From positions 57,413 through 121,412 of the forward strand of contig JACPWG010000064.1 of NCBI GenBank assembly GCA_016197205.1: 64,000 nt of DNA, written 5' to 3'. The notes beneath the pieces were generated by a model. It saw only the letters and a list, made by a program, of their open reading frames with translations, had not been told where the DNA came from and made no database searches. This document shows, one piece after another, positions 17,530 through 25,428 of the stretch (within the stretch, counting starts at the first letter, position 1; each line of letters opens with the position of its first letter). This stretch comes from Planctomycetota bacterium. Lineage in GTDB: Bacteria; Planctomycetota; MHYJ01; WSZJ01; JACPWG01. The position numbers were made by a program, and so were the translations under genes.

Positions 17530-17779
17530 CGCGACTCCTCCGACTTTCGAACCCTGGACCCCCTCACCCCTGTGGGATCCCAAACCTCGCGCACCGAACG
17601 GGCTACCCCGTCAGCCATCGTCCCGGCGGGCATTGCCGCCATTGGGCCCGGACCCTCCATTTCGCCGGGGTCCTAGCGGCGCGTTCGAGGCGCTCTTTTT
17701 TTGCCGGCGCTGGGTGAGGCGCCAAGCAACGCTCTCAACAAACCCTACCCTACCAGAAACCACCGGGACGGTTCAACGA

Positions 17780-17807
17780 AAATTTATTCGTTTTTGCGAA
17801 AAAATTT
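17780..17807. terminator. AT-rich hairpin in the 3' gap, candidate terminator
   Basis: AAATTTATTCG and CGAAAAAATTT pair around a TTTTTG loop, giving a strong AT-only stem in very GC-rich DNA about 40 bp beyond the stop of the 542-aa gene. Transcribed on the minus strand it could end that transcript. The rest of 17530-17847 shows no gene. Confidence 0.4.
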
Positions 17808-17847
17808 CACTCTCCGCCCGCCTCGGTTTCGACCCCGCCCGGCCTCG

Positions 17848-19476
17848 CTATTTGGGCGCCTCCTCACCGTGAAGCGGCGCGTCGAGCACCCGAAAACTCT
17901 GCGCCACCTTGTCGAAGGCCTTCGCGAACTCCGGGAAGCGGTCCGGCCGCGCCAGGCACACGACGCCGTACGTCCGCTTCTTCCAGCGGCAGAAGAGCTC
18001 GTAGTCCCGGATCCGGTACTGCCCCTTGATCTCCTGTCCCTTGTCGTCCTTCCCCTCCACGGCTTCGGACTGGCAGAAGATCTCGTACCCGGGCCGGATC
18101 CCGCCCGGCATCGTCGGGTCCGGGGCCTGCACGTCCTTGCAATCGATTTTCTTGTAGCCGCGCCACCGCTCCGCCGAGAAGATCTCCGTCACGCGCGCGA
18201 GGTCCGCGAAGCTGTTGCACTCGGGGAAGTCCTTGATCTCGATCCCGATCCCGACGATCTTCTTCAAGGCGGGATCCTTCGGGACGATGCGGACGCGGAT
18301 CGAGGGATTGACCGGCGTGAAGTCGAACTCCCAGGCGTCGCCGGGCTTCGTGACCTCGAACTTCGTCGTGCGGCTGCCGTACTTGTCCCCCTCCACGGTC
18401 CCGCGTTCCCCCTCCGACAGGCTGACGACGACCCACTCCTCCGGCTGCCCCTTGATCCCGAAGTCCCGGTAGATGCGCGCCGCCGTCGAGTCGATCTCCG
18501 GCTCGATCTCCGCTCGCGAGAAACCCGCCTCCGCGACCATGCGCTCCGGCAGCTCCACGTCCAGCCGCTTGCAGACGTCGGCCCAGTACGAGGCGTACCA
18601 TTTCTGCATGAGGCTGAAGAGCGTCTCCATTCCCTGTTCGATCTCGGGATAGAGCGGCACCATCACGTTGTCGTGGTAGTCCCGGAAATCCATCTTCACG
18701 GCCATGAACCGCTCCTCCCACATCCCGCGGCAGTAGCGGTCGAAGGTTTCGTACACGCGTTTCTTGTCCGCCGCTTCGATCTGTCCCTTCCCCTTGCGCT
18801 TCAACACGACGGCGCTCGCGAAGGCGAAGCCCGCCTGCTGGTGCAGCTCGCGATACAGTCGCCCGGTGGCGGCCATGGCGTTCAGCAGCTTTTCGCGGAC
18901 GACCTTCCGATCCTGCTCCTGCTCGGTCGGGTCGCCCACGGGGACTTCCTGTCGCGCCGCGGCGATCTGCACGCCGGGGGGGAGCCGGCTCATGACCGCC
19001 GAATCCTGGTCCTCGGCGCGGAACTCCACCTGGATCAAGTAGACGCCGTTCAGGAGGCGCTTCGTCATCGGGTCGAAGGAGACCTGGAACTTTCCCTTGG
19101 CGACCTGGCAGCGGCCGAAGGATGCGGGAAAGTTGCCGAAGAGGAGGGAAGCGAGGAGGAGCGTGCCGTCGGGGACGTCGGCGGCGCCCGAGACCACGAC
19201 GCGTCGGGTCTTCTCCTCCACGTTCACGGCGGTGATGGCAAGGGCCTGCACCGGCTGCGCGGCGTCCCCGGGCGCCGGGTTCTCCGCGGCTCCCGCCTCC
19301 GGCGCCTTGGCCGGCGGCTGCGCGGGCGGCTGCGCGGGCGGCTGCCCCGGGGCCGCGGGCTGGGCGGGCGGCGCGACCGGGTTTTCGTCATCCGCCGAGA
19401 GCGCAGCGCCCACGAAGACCATGAAGCCGCATGCCAAGCCCCGGACCCATGCCCCGCCTCCCATGCATCTGCTCAT
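17848..19476 (-). CDS. Secreted protein of unknown function, Pro/Ala-rich N-terminus
   Basis: A 542-aa protein starting at ATG 19476 behind GGAAGGAGACGACG, only 16 bp after the stop of the GspK-like gene, so the two are probably co-transcribed. A signal peptide (VRGLACGFMVFVGAALSA) precedes a low-complexity AQPPAQPPA linker (residues 30-75). A beta-sandwich-like segment follows (about 80-170: EKTRRVVVSGAADVPDGTLL, LNGVYLIQVEFRAED). The rest is mixed alpha/beta with two Cys-containing stretches (DRYCRG, ELFCRWKKRTYGVVCLARPD). No catalytic motif or known family is recognised. Its place suggests a partner of the pseudopilin-like protein, acting outside the inner membrane. Confidence 0.72.
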   Translation of the reverse strand: MSRCMGGGAWVRGLACGFMVFVGAALSADDENPVAPPAQPAAPGQPPAQPPAQPPAKAPEAGAAENPAPGDAAQPVQALAITAVNVEEKTRRVVVSGAADVPDGTLLLASLLFGNFPASFGRCQVAKGKFQVSFDPMTKRLLNGVYLIQVEFRAEDQDSAVMSRLPPGVQIAAARQEVPVGDPTEQEQDRKVVREKLLNAMAATGRLYRELHQQAGFAFASAVVLKRKGKGQIEAADKKRVYETFDRYCRGMWEERFMAVKMDFRDYHDNVMVPLYPEIEQGMETLFSLMQKWYASYWADVCKRLDVELPERMVAEAGFSRAEIEPEIDSTAARIYRDFGIKGQPEEWVVVSLSEGERGTVEGDKYGSRTTKFEVTKPGDAWEFDFTPVNPSIRVRIVPKDPALKKIVGIGIEIKDFPECNSFADLARVTEIFSAERWRGYKKIDCKDVQAPDPTMPGGIRPGYEIFCQSEAVEGKDDKGQEIKGQYRIRDYELFCRWKKRTYGVVCLARPDRFPEFAKAFDKVAQSFRVLDAPLHGEEAPK

Positions 19477-19492
19477 CGTCGTCTCCTTCCGC

Positions 19493-22400
19493 CTACCCCT
19501 CGGGGACCTCGGAGAACTCCTGGTACTTCGGCGTCGAAAGCACGCTGAAAGAAAAATCGTCGAGGACGGGAATGACGTTTCGGTTGCGGTCGGAAGCCGC
19601 GGCCGGGAACGTGAAATCAAAACGGTACTGGAGGAACCGGTCGCGAACCAGGTTGACCTTCGCGCCCGACGCGTCCGCGGACGTGAGGGATATGAAGCCG
19701 GGGCCGCCCGCGGCAAGGTTGGCGTTCGGCCGGAAGCGGTAGCTCAACGCGACCTGGGGCCGCGCCTCGTTCGGCAGGAAGGCCTGGCTGTCCCACGAGG
19801 AGGCCAGGTGGGCCGTCCACGCCGCGTAGCCGACCTTCGCCCCTGCGGGAAGGCCGCCCAGATCGACCGCGTTGCCGAACTGCGTCGGCGTGACGGGCTG
19901 GATGAAGTACCGGAACGGTGGGGCGAAGGAGGTCGCGCTCATCGGCGAGGCTACCGAGGGGAAGACCGGAGTCAGGAACATGCGGAGGTCGTCGATCGTG
20001 GCGTTCGCGAAGCGCCGGACGACCCCGGCCCCCATCCGGTAGGTCCGATAGATGTCGACCGCCGTCGGGTTGTTGAACTGATAGCCGGTGAGGGCGCAGC
20101 GGGGGAGGGGCAGCCCGCTCGGGTCGAGGTTGAGATAGGACGCCAGCTTGCAACGGCGGATCAACCACCCCATTTCGGGCGGGTTGTCCACGAAGTACTT
20201 GCGGTTCTGGGCCTGCCGGAAAAAAAAGCCGTTGACGTGCCGGCCGTCCACCCACAGGCGCAGGTTCTCCTCAGGCGGGCTGTCCCCTTGCGTCTGCGGG
20301 TTCCACCAGCCGGTGTCCCACTCCCCGCTCGGGCCGTACTCCTGGAAGGCCGGCGACGGCGGCTTCACGGTGTCGCGCCAGGCGATCGCGACGTGGTGCC
20401 ATTCGTTCGCAGCCCAGGTGTCGATCGTCGCCGTGCGTTCGGTGAAGACATAGTAGTACGGGGAGGGCGCGCCCACGTCGAAGCCCCAGTAGAAGCGCGT
20501 GAGCCGCAGCGCGGTGCCGAACCTTTCGAGCCGCATCCCGACCCCTTCGGAGCGCGGCTTGACGCCGTTGGGATAGATGTCCGACGCGCTGAAGGAATAG
20601 GCCTGGCTGGCGTACGTGATCGTCAGCGAGTTCCCTCCGACTCCCCGGCTCTCGCCGTTCGGGTCCCGCATGACGACCATCCAGAGGCATTCGTCGCTCC
20701 CCTCGGTGGGGCGGGTGGCGAGCTTGACCCACAGCTCGGCCGAGCCCTGCCGCGGATCGAGGACGCCGGTCGTCGCGTAATCCAGCGGGGGCATCGACTG
20801 GTGGGTCGACCGGACGCCGTCGGGCGTGACCAGGTCGTCGGTCAGTTCGGCCGCGGTGCGGGCGGGGATTTCGGCCACGTTGGGGGCAGCGCTCCGCAGA
20901 CTGTTGCGGTAGGTCGCATTGAACTGCTGTCCCGCGAGCGCCGGCCGCGCGAAGAGATCCGGGGTGATGGCGCCGTCCACCGGGGAGGGTTGCGCGTTGG
21001 CCGCGCTCGGAAGCGCCTGATTGACGGGATAGGTGACCGTCCCCGAGTTCAGGATCGCGCCGCCCGCGGGCACGGTCGTGAAGTCCCGCTGGGTCGTGAG
21101 CCGGAAGACGTCGAAGACCTTGACCGTGGCCTCGAGCTTTTCCTCCCCGAAGACGAAGCCCGCCGGTCCTACGACGCGACCGAGGGACTGCACCTCGAAC
21201 CAGCCCATGGACCCAAAGCAAAGCTCGGTGGTCCAGACCGTGAGGTTGGCCTTGTCGACGCGCTTTTCTCCGGAGAGCCGGTTGGGGTTCCAGGTGCAAA
21301 AGAGGGCGTTCGGGTTCGCGTTGGCCTCGAGGGCCGAGACCTGGTCGGGGAGGAGGCCGAGGGCCGGATTTTCGAGGAAGGCGAAGAGGTCCTGAAAGGT
21401 CAGGAGTGGCCCGGCGCCGATGGAGCGACGCAGGAGGATTTGTCGTGCGATCTGGTCGGCCTGGCCGTAGGGGATCGCCTGGGTGACGGGGAGCCGGCCG
21501 AGGTCCATGACGGTGGAGGGCACGCCCCCGACGAAGAGCTGGGGCTGACCGGTGGAGACGCCCGCGGTCGGCAACCCCTGGACGCCGGCGAGCACGGCGA
21601 GCAGCACGGGTCGGGACGCGGTGTTGACGTTCACGGGGGCCCGGGCCTCGGTCGTGCAACCGCGGCCGTCGGGGAGGGCGTTGCCCGGAAAGGCCGGCGA
21701 GGCGCTGGGCCGCAGGACCGTTTCCGTGAAGCCGTGGACGGTCGCGTAGTCGTGGAGGACGACGAGGGTGTCCGGGAGCGCGCCGGCGCGCTGCAGGTCC
21801 TTGAGCGAGCCGAGGCGTCCGGCGAAGGCCGCGGACTGGCGTACGGTGAATACCTGAGTCCAGAAATTGGGGTCGACGAGCTGCTGGGTGACCGCGGCGG
21901 GGAGGGGGTTGAAGCCGGCGATGGGGGCCGGCTCTTCGGTGATCGCCTGACCGAGGTTGCGGAACACGGCGACGAACTGGGCCTGCGACGCCGCGACCTG
22001 GGCGGCGCCCGCGCCCTGGGGGACGACGGCGATCGAGTTCAGGTTGAGCTTGCTTGCGCAGTCGAGGATCTTGAGCGTGTAGACGTCCCCTGCGCCGGTC
22101 GCGGAGCTGCCGCGCGTGGACCCCAGCGTGCCGGAGATGGACACGCTCACGACGACCGGCTGTCCCTGGGCGTTGAGGCCGCGCTGGACGTTGAGCTGGC
22201 CGGAGGCGTAGGACGGGAGCTGCGCGTCCTCGAGCAACTGCCCGGCCCCGCAGGAGGTCGGGTCGCCGTTTTTGTGACAGACCCAGGGATCGGTGCGGAC
22301 GTCGTCGAAGCCTTTGGTGCGGAAGCTGTCGACCCGGCTGTTCGCGGCCAGGAACTCGATCTCCGCGACGGCCCGCTGGATGCCTCCGTAGGCCAGCATG

Positions 22401-22549
22401 CGCGCCCGGGCCCGGTCCGTGTAGTTCGCGGCCGCCTGCGCCTCCATGAGGGAGCGCGTGACGAAGTACGTCCCAAGCATGGAGAACAGGGCGAGGACCG
22501 GCAGGCAGACCATAAGCGCGAAGGCCCGGCGTCGAAGTCCCCCTCTCAT
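19493..22549 (-). CDS. GspK-like type II secretion / pseudopilin protein with LamG-like insert
   Basis: A 1018-aa protein from ATG 22549, preceded by GAGGAGAGG. The start MRGGLRRRAFALMVCLPVLALFS with a following ANYTDRARARMLAYGGIQRAVAEI resembles PilX/GspK minor pseudopilins, in which the hydrophobic helix anchors the subunit and the Ala/Arg stretch continues it. The usual GspK is about 320 aa. The first 480 residues here hold helix-hairpin-like GspK parts (PVNVNTASRPVLLAVLAGVQGL; LLRRSIGAGPLLTFQDL). The remaining 500 residues include a concanavalin/LamG-like jelly roll (ANEWHHVAIAWRD, LRLWVDGRHV), a binding domain for glycans or proteins. No other T2SS gene is nearby. The fusion suggests a display or adhesion role. 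Confidence 0.72.
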   Translation of the reverse strand: MRGGLRRRAFALMVCLPVLALFSMLGTYFVTRSLMEAQAAANYTDRARARMLAYGGIQRAVAEIEFLAANSRVDSFRTKGFDDVRTDPWVCHKNGDPTSCGAGQLLEDAQLPSYASGQLNVQRGLNAQGQPVVVSVSISGTLGSTRGSSATGAGDVYTLKILDCASKLNLNSIAVVPQGAGAAQVAASQAQFVAVFRNLGQAITEEPAPIAGFNPLPAAVTQQLVDPNFWTQVFTVRQSAAFAGRLGSLKDLQRAGALPDTLVVLHDYATVHGFTETVLRPSASPAFPGNALPDGRGCTTEARAPVNVNTASRPVLLAVLAGVQGLPTAGVSTGQPQLFVGGVPSTVMDLGRLPVTQAIPYGQADQIARQILLRRSIGAGPLLTFQDLFAFLENPALGLLPDQVSALEANANPNALFCTWNPNRLSGEKRVDKANLTVWTTELCFGSMGWFEVQSLGRVVGPAGFVFGEEKLEATVKVFDVFRLTTQRDFTTVPAGGAILNSGTVTYPVNQALPSAANAQPSPVDGAITPDLFARPALAGQQFNATYRNSLRSAAPNVAEIPARTAAELTDDLVTPDGVRSTHQSMPPLDYATTGVLDPRQGSAELWVKLATRPTEGSDECLWMVVMRDPNGESRGVGGNSLTITYASQAYSFSASDIYPNGVKPRSEGVGMRLERFGTALRLTRFYWGFDVGAPSPYYYVFTERTATIDTWAANEWHHVAIAWRDTVKPPSPAFQEYGPSGEWDTGWWNPQTQGDSPPEENLRLWVDGRHVNGFFFRQAQNRKYFVDNPPEMGWLIRRCKLASYLNLDPSGLPLPRCALTGYQFNNPTAVDIYRTYRMGAGVVRRFANATIDDLRMFLTPVFPSVASPMSATSFAPPFRYFIQPVTPTQFGNAVDLGGLPAGAKVGYAAWTAHLASSWDSQAFLPNEARPQVALSYRFRPNANLAAGGPGFISLTSADASGAKVNLVRDRFLQYRFDFTFPAAASDRNRNVIPVLDDFSFSVLSTPKYQEFSEVPEG

Positions 22550-22876
22550 GACGACCTCTCCTCGACTTTGGGGTTGCAAGGCTGCCGCCCGCGAGTGGCG
22601 CGGCTCATGACTATGCGTCATGTCGGTGAAGATACTTCGTGCGCGATGCCGGGTCAAGAAAAACCACGACGCGAGAGAGGGCCGAACGAGGTGGGGCCGC
22701 GCCTCGGGGCTGGAGGGGGGCGCTCCTCGCGCCGTCGCTCCGCAGCCGGGCATTCGCGGCGACTGGAAAGGGAAGGGAAAGCGGCGAGTCGGACCCTCTT
22801 CGCGAGCACGGGTGCAGGGCGGAAGCCCTGCACCACAAGGGCCGGCCGCCTTTGGGTGGTCCGTTGACGGAGTCCA

Positions 22877-23047
22877 GGCACGATGCCTGGGGGCGCGGGC
22901 CTCCGGCCCGCGGGAACGGCCGCATCGGTTACGACCCGCCGTGACAGAGTGGACGACTATGCGCCCGCGCAAGAATTACTTTGCATTTCCGTGGATCGAC
23001 CGATGCCTGGGGGCGCGGGCCTCCGGCCCGCGCAGCGCGGCCCAGAG
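22877..23047. repeat. Repeat A partial copies (22887-22912 fragment and 22961-23047)
   Basis: At 22961 the left end GCGCCCGCGCAAGAATTACTTT and the first hairpin of repeat A are present, but the element stops at CCCAGAG (23047), where repeat C copy 2 begins. A shorter fragment with the first hairpin alone lies at 22887-22912. Further upstream, GTGCAGGGC/GCCCTGCAC near 22810 is a further short hairpin. No gene is seen in 22550-23315. Confidence 0.85.
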
Positions 23048-23303
23048 ACCCGAACAAAGGCTAAACGCGACCGAGGGCGGCAAGTGGCTAGATCATGGCT
23101 CCACCTCCCAACTAGCCGCGGGCGAAATTTGAAATTTGACTCTTTGCAATTTGAAATTCGGACCGGCCGTGTGGGTCGAATGCGGGACTTTTACACAGAG
23201 ACGCGGAGACGCAGAGGCTGGGCGCCGAGTCCACCCTCCTCTACCGGCGATAATCGCGGGCAACGCACTGAGAGATCGATTTTAGCTTCATTTCGGCTTG
23301 TTG
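23046..23303 (-). repeat. Repeat C copy 2
   Basis: This is the reverse complement of 6929-7187 with scattered differences: GAACAAAGGCTAAACGCGACC at the left, AT-rich TTTGAAATTTGACTCTTTGC in the middle, and TTCATTTCGGCTTGTTG at the right. It interrupts repeat A copy 2 and ends 12 bp before the next ATG. Confidence 0.9.
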
Positions 23304-23315
23304 TTTGAGAATGCG

Positions 23316-24368
23316 ATGTCCCCTCCCTCCCTCATCGGCAATTCGTGCCCTTCCGGCCGCCCACACCGCTACCGGCTTCGGCGGCGCGGCCTGGACCTCG
23401 GGGTCGTCGAGGCCATCGCGCGAGAGACGGCGTGGGAACGGAGCGAACCCGTCCTGCTCCGAGGCATCGTGCGGTGGGCCGGCGCGGCGGGAAGCAGCGC
23501 TGCGCATGCGCGGGCCGGGCTCGAGCGCGCCTTGGCGGTGTTCGACGGCCTGCGCTCGGGCGGCGAGCTGGCCGACCTGTGTCCGTTGCCGCGCGGCTTC
23601 CGCGTCGCGGGCGTGAGCGTGTGCACGGAAGACGTGCTCGAGCTCGCGAAGCTGCACGTCCTGAGCGCACGCGCCCCGCGCGAGCTGTACGTCAAAGCGA
23701 ACTGGCTCTCCACGCACCCGCGCGACGGCTCGCTTCGCCTGCGCTTCTCCTACGGGGCCGAAGTCCTGGACGACTGGCTCGACGACCCTGCGAGCGCGCG
23801 GGCGGCCTTGGCCTTCGCGGAAGCGGTCTGCCCCGCCGGTAGGCTCGTGACGCACGGACGAGGCGTAGTCGCCGCGTTGCGCCGGCGCCTCGGCGCGCGC
23901 CCGCGCTTCCTCCAGCCGATCCTCTACAGCAATGCACCGAATGGCGGTGCGCTCTTCCACCACGACTTCGTGCCGGGGCAGGCGGGCGTCGTTTTCGCCC
24001 AGCTCGCGGGCTCGACCGGCTGGCTCGCGGTCCCGAAGCGTGTCCTCGCCGGGCACATCCAGGCGCATACGCGGTCATGGCGCGACCTGGATCGTCTCCT
24101 CGCGGCGATGGACGGAGCGGAGGAGGAGGACGAGGCGAAAGCGAACCGGAGCGCCCGGGCGCGCGCGTCGAGGCTTGCGCGGCTGCTCAACGAGGATCGG
24201 GTGTTCACCCGACGGCTGGCGGACGACGGCTGGTTCTTCGCGCTCCGGCCCGGGGACGCGCTCCTCCTCCCTTCGCAGGCGGAGCACGACGTCGCGTGGC
24301 ACTCGGTCTTCACGCTCGGAGACGGCGCGAATCTCGGCCTGTCGCTCGGCGTGGCCGCATGCAGGTGA
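23316..24368 (+). CDS. Cupin/JmjC-like protein, probable iron-binding fold
   Basis: A 350-aa protein. I do not recognise an exact family, but the second half looks like a JmjC/cupin_8-type barrel: ALFHHDFVPGQAGVVFAQLAGSTGWLAVP gives an HxD-like pair in the right context, and RPGDALLLPSQAEHDVAWHSVF supplies the distal His and the GD-x-L-x-x-P strand. Family members are 2-oxoglutarate/Fe(II) oxygenases that hydroxylate proteins or small molecules. The N-terminal 150 residues are Arg/Ala-rich and helical. The insertion EEEDEAKANRSARARAS (about 270-285) is charged. No clear ribosome-binding site is seen because repeat C ends just upstream. ATG 23316 is preferred over an upstream TTG. The gene is solitary. 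Confidence 0.5.
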   Translation: MSPPSLIGNSCPSGRPHRYRLRRRGLDLGVVEAIARETAWERSEPVLLRGIVRWAGAAGSSAAHARAGLERALAVFDGLRSGGELADLCPLPRGFRVAGVSVCTEDVLELAKLHVLSARAPRELYVKANWLSTHPRDGSLRLRFSYGAEVLDDWLDDPASARAALAFAEAVCPAGRLVTHGRGVVAALRRRLGARPRFLQPILYSNAPNGGALFHHDFVPGQAGVVFAQLAGSTGWLAVPKRVLAGHIQAHTRSWRDLDRLLAAMDGAEEEDEAKANRSARARASRLARLLNEDRVFTRRLADDGWFFALRPGDALLLPSQAEHDVAWHSVFTLGDGANLGLSLGVAACR

Positions 24369-24709
24369 GGACCGCCTTCCCACGCCACCCGGCAGAGCCG
24401 AGTGCGCGCGTCGGCCCTGCCCAGCGGCTGGCTGTGAATTCGCGAGGCAGCCGTTCGGCATCGTTCATCTCTGGATTGGAGCCGGGAGTCGGCCGCCTCC
24501 CGTAGGGCGGCCCCCGAAGGGTGCCCGCGATCGGCTACGAACCGGCCCCTGCCGGCTTTTTCACGAGCGCGAGCATCCTGGAGAACCAAGAGCCTCCCCG
24601 TGCCGACGGGGAGCCTCTCCCGCAGGGCGGCGAGCTTGACCTCGGTCCGGGCACCTGCTATTCTGAATGCGCGGTGGGCTGAGGGGGCGACGGAGCGTCG
24701 CGAACGAAA
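24369..24709. other. Intergenic stretch with no recognisable feature
   Basis: These 341 bp between the cupin-like gene and the toxin-antitoxin pair have no coding character, no match to the repeat families found elsewhere in the window, and no RNA gene that I can see. Confidence 0.5.
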
Positions 24710-24955
24710 TTGGAGGCTGACCTCATCCAGAGAGCGCTGCGCCAACTGGTGGTCGTTGCGGAGGGAGGGAGAATCGCCTTCCAATCCCCGGAATTGTCCC
24801 CAGGGACTGTGGCGGAAGTGCTCGTGCTTCTCGATGAGCCGCCTTCCGGAAATCGAACCTTGTCGCGGCTGATCGGCGCAGCGCAGGGAGGCTTCAATTC
24901 GCCCGAGGAGTCGGATGCGTTTCTTGCGAGTGAGCGGGTCGCATGGGGATCCTGA
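24710..24955 (+). CDS. Putative antitoxin of a PIN-type toxin-antitoxin pair
   Basis: An 81-aa protein from TTG 24710. The start is uncertain and no good ribosome-binding site is visible. The N-terminal half (AEGGRIAFQSPELSPGTVAEVLVLLDE) resembles short antitoxin folds, and the end ESDAFLASERVAWGS is typical of small proteins encoded just before PIN toxins. The stop overlaps the following gene by 13 bp. Members bind their toxin and usually repress their own promoter. Here the toxin gene is broken, so the protein may be a relic or may act alone. The family assignment rests mainly on context. Confidence 0.6.
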   Translation: MEADLIQRALRQLVVVAEGGRIAFQSPELSPGTVAEVLVLLDEPPSGNRTLSRLIGAAQGGFNSPEESDAFLASERVAWGS

Positions 24956-25389
24956 AGGCCGTCGAGGGAACTCGCGTCTACCTCGACACCAACGTCTTCA
25001 TCTACGCGCTTGAGGGCTTCTCAGTCTTTCGCCCTGACCTGGAAGCCGTCTTCGCCGCCTTGGACACCTGAGCGCTGCAGGGCGTCACGAGCGAACTGAT
25101 GCTCGCAGAGGTCTTGGTGAAGCCGCTCCTGGATGGGAGCGACGCTGGGCAGCGCGCCTACCAGGAGGCGCTGCGTACCACTGGAGGATTGCGGGTGGAG
25201 CCGGTTAGTCGCGAGATCCTCGTTGCGGCTGTGCGCGTCCGCGCCACCCAAGGCTTCCGGTTGCCGGACGCGATCCACCTCGCAACGGCCGCGCATACGC
25301 ACTGTGGCACTTTCCTGACGAACGACGCGAGTCTACGCAAGGCTACCGGTACGCGGGTGCTCGTCTTGTCGGAAATCGTACGCCGGTGA
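24943..25389 (+). pseudogene. PIN-domain toxin (VapC-like) with in-frame TGA
   Basis: A 148-residue PIN ribonuclease frame (ATG 24943). The fold is complete, with the conserved acidic residues in YLDTNVFIY, LMLAEV, LPDAIHLATA and FLTNDASL. A TGA at 25069-25071 (codon 43) interrupts it just before ALQGVTSEL. The frame is otherwise intact with no indel, so a single nonsense change (for example from CGA or GGA) has probably inactivated it. Recoding as selenocysteine is unlikely because the site is not redox-active. Downstream reinitiation at GTG or ATG near 25099 would lack the first catalytic Asp. Confidence 0.82.
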
Positions 25390-25428
25390 TCAGCGTCAAA
25401 GCGAAGTCTGCAGGACAACCCTGCGCGG

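Noticed and set aside
25069..25071. TGA in the PIN toxin as a second selenocysteine site
   Set aside because: The position is not a redox or conserved Cys site, and no convincing SECIS-like hairpin with a suitable loop follows. A nonsense mutation is simpler.
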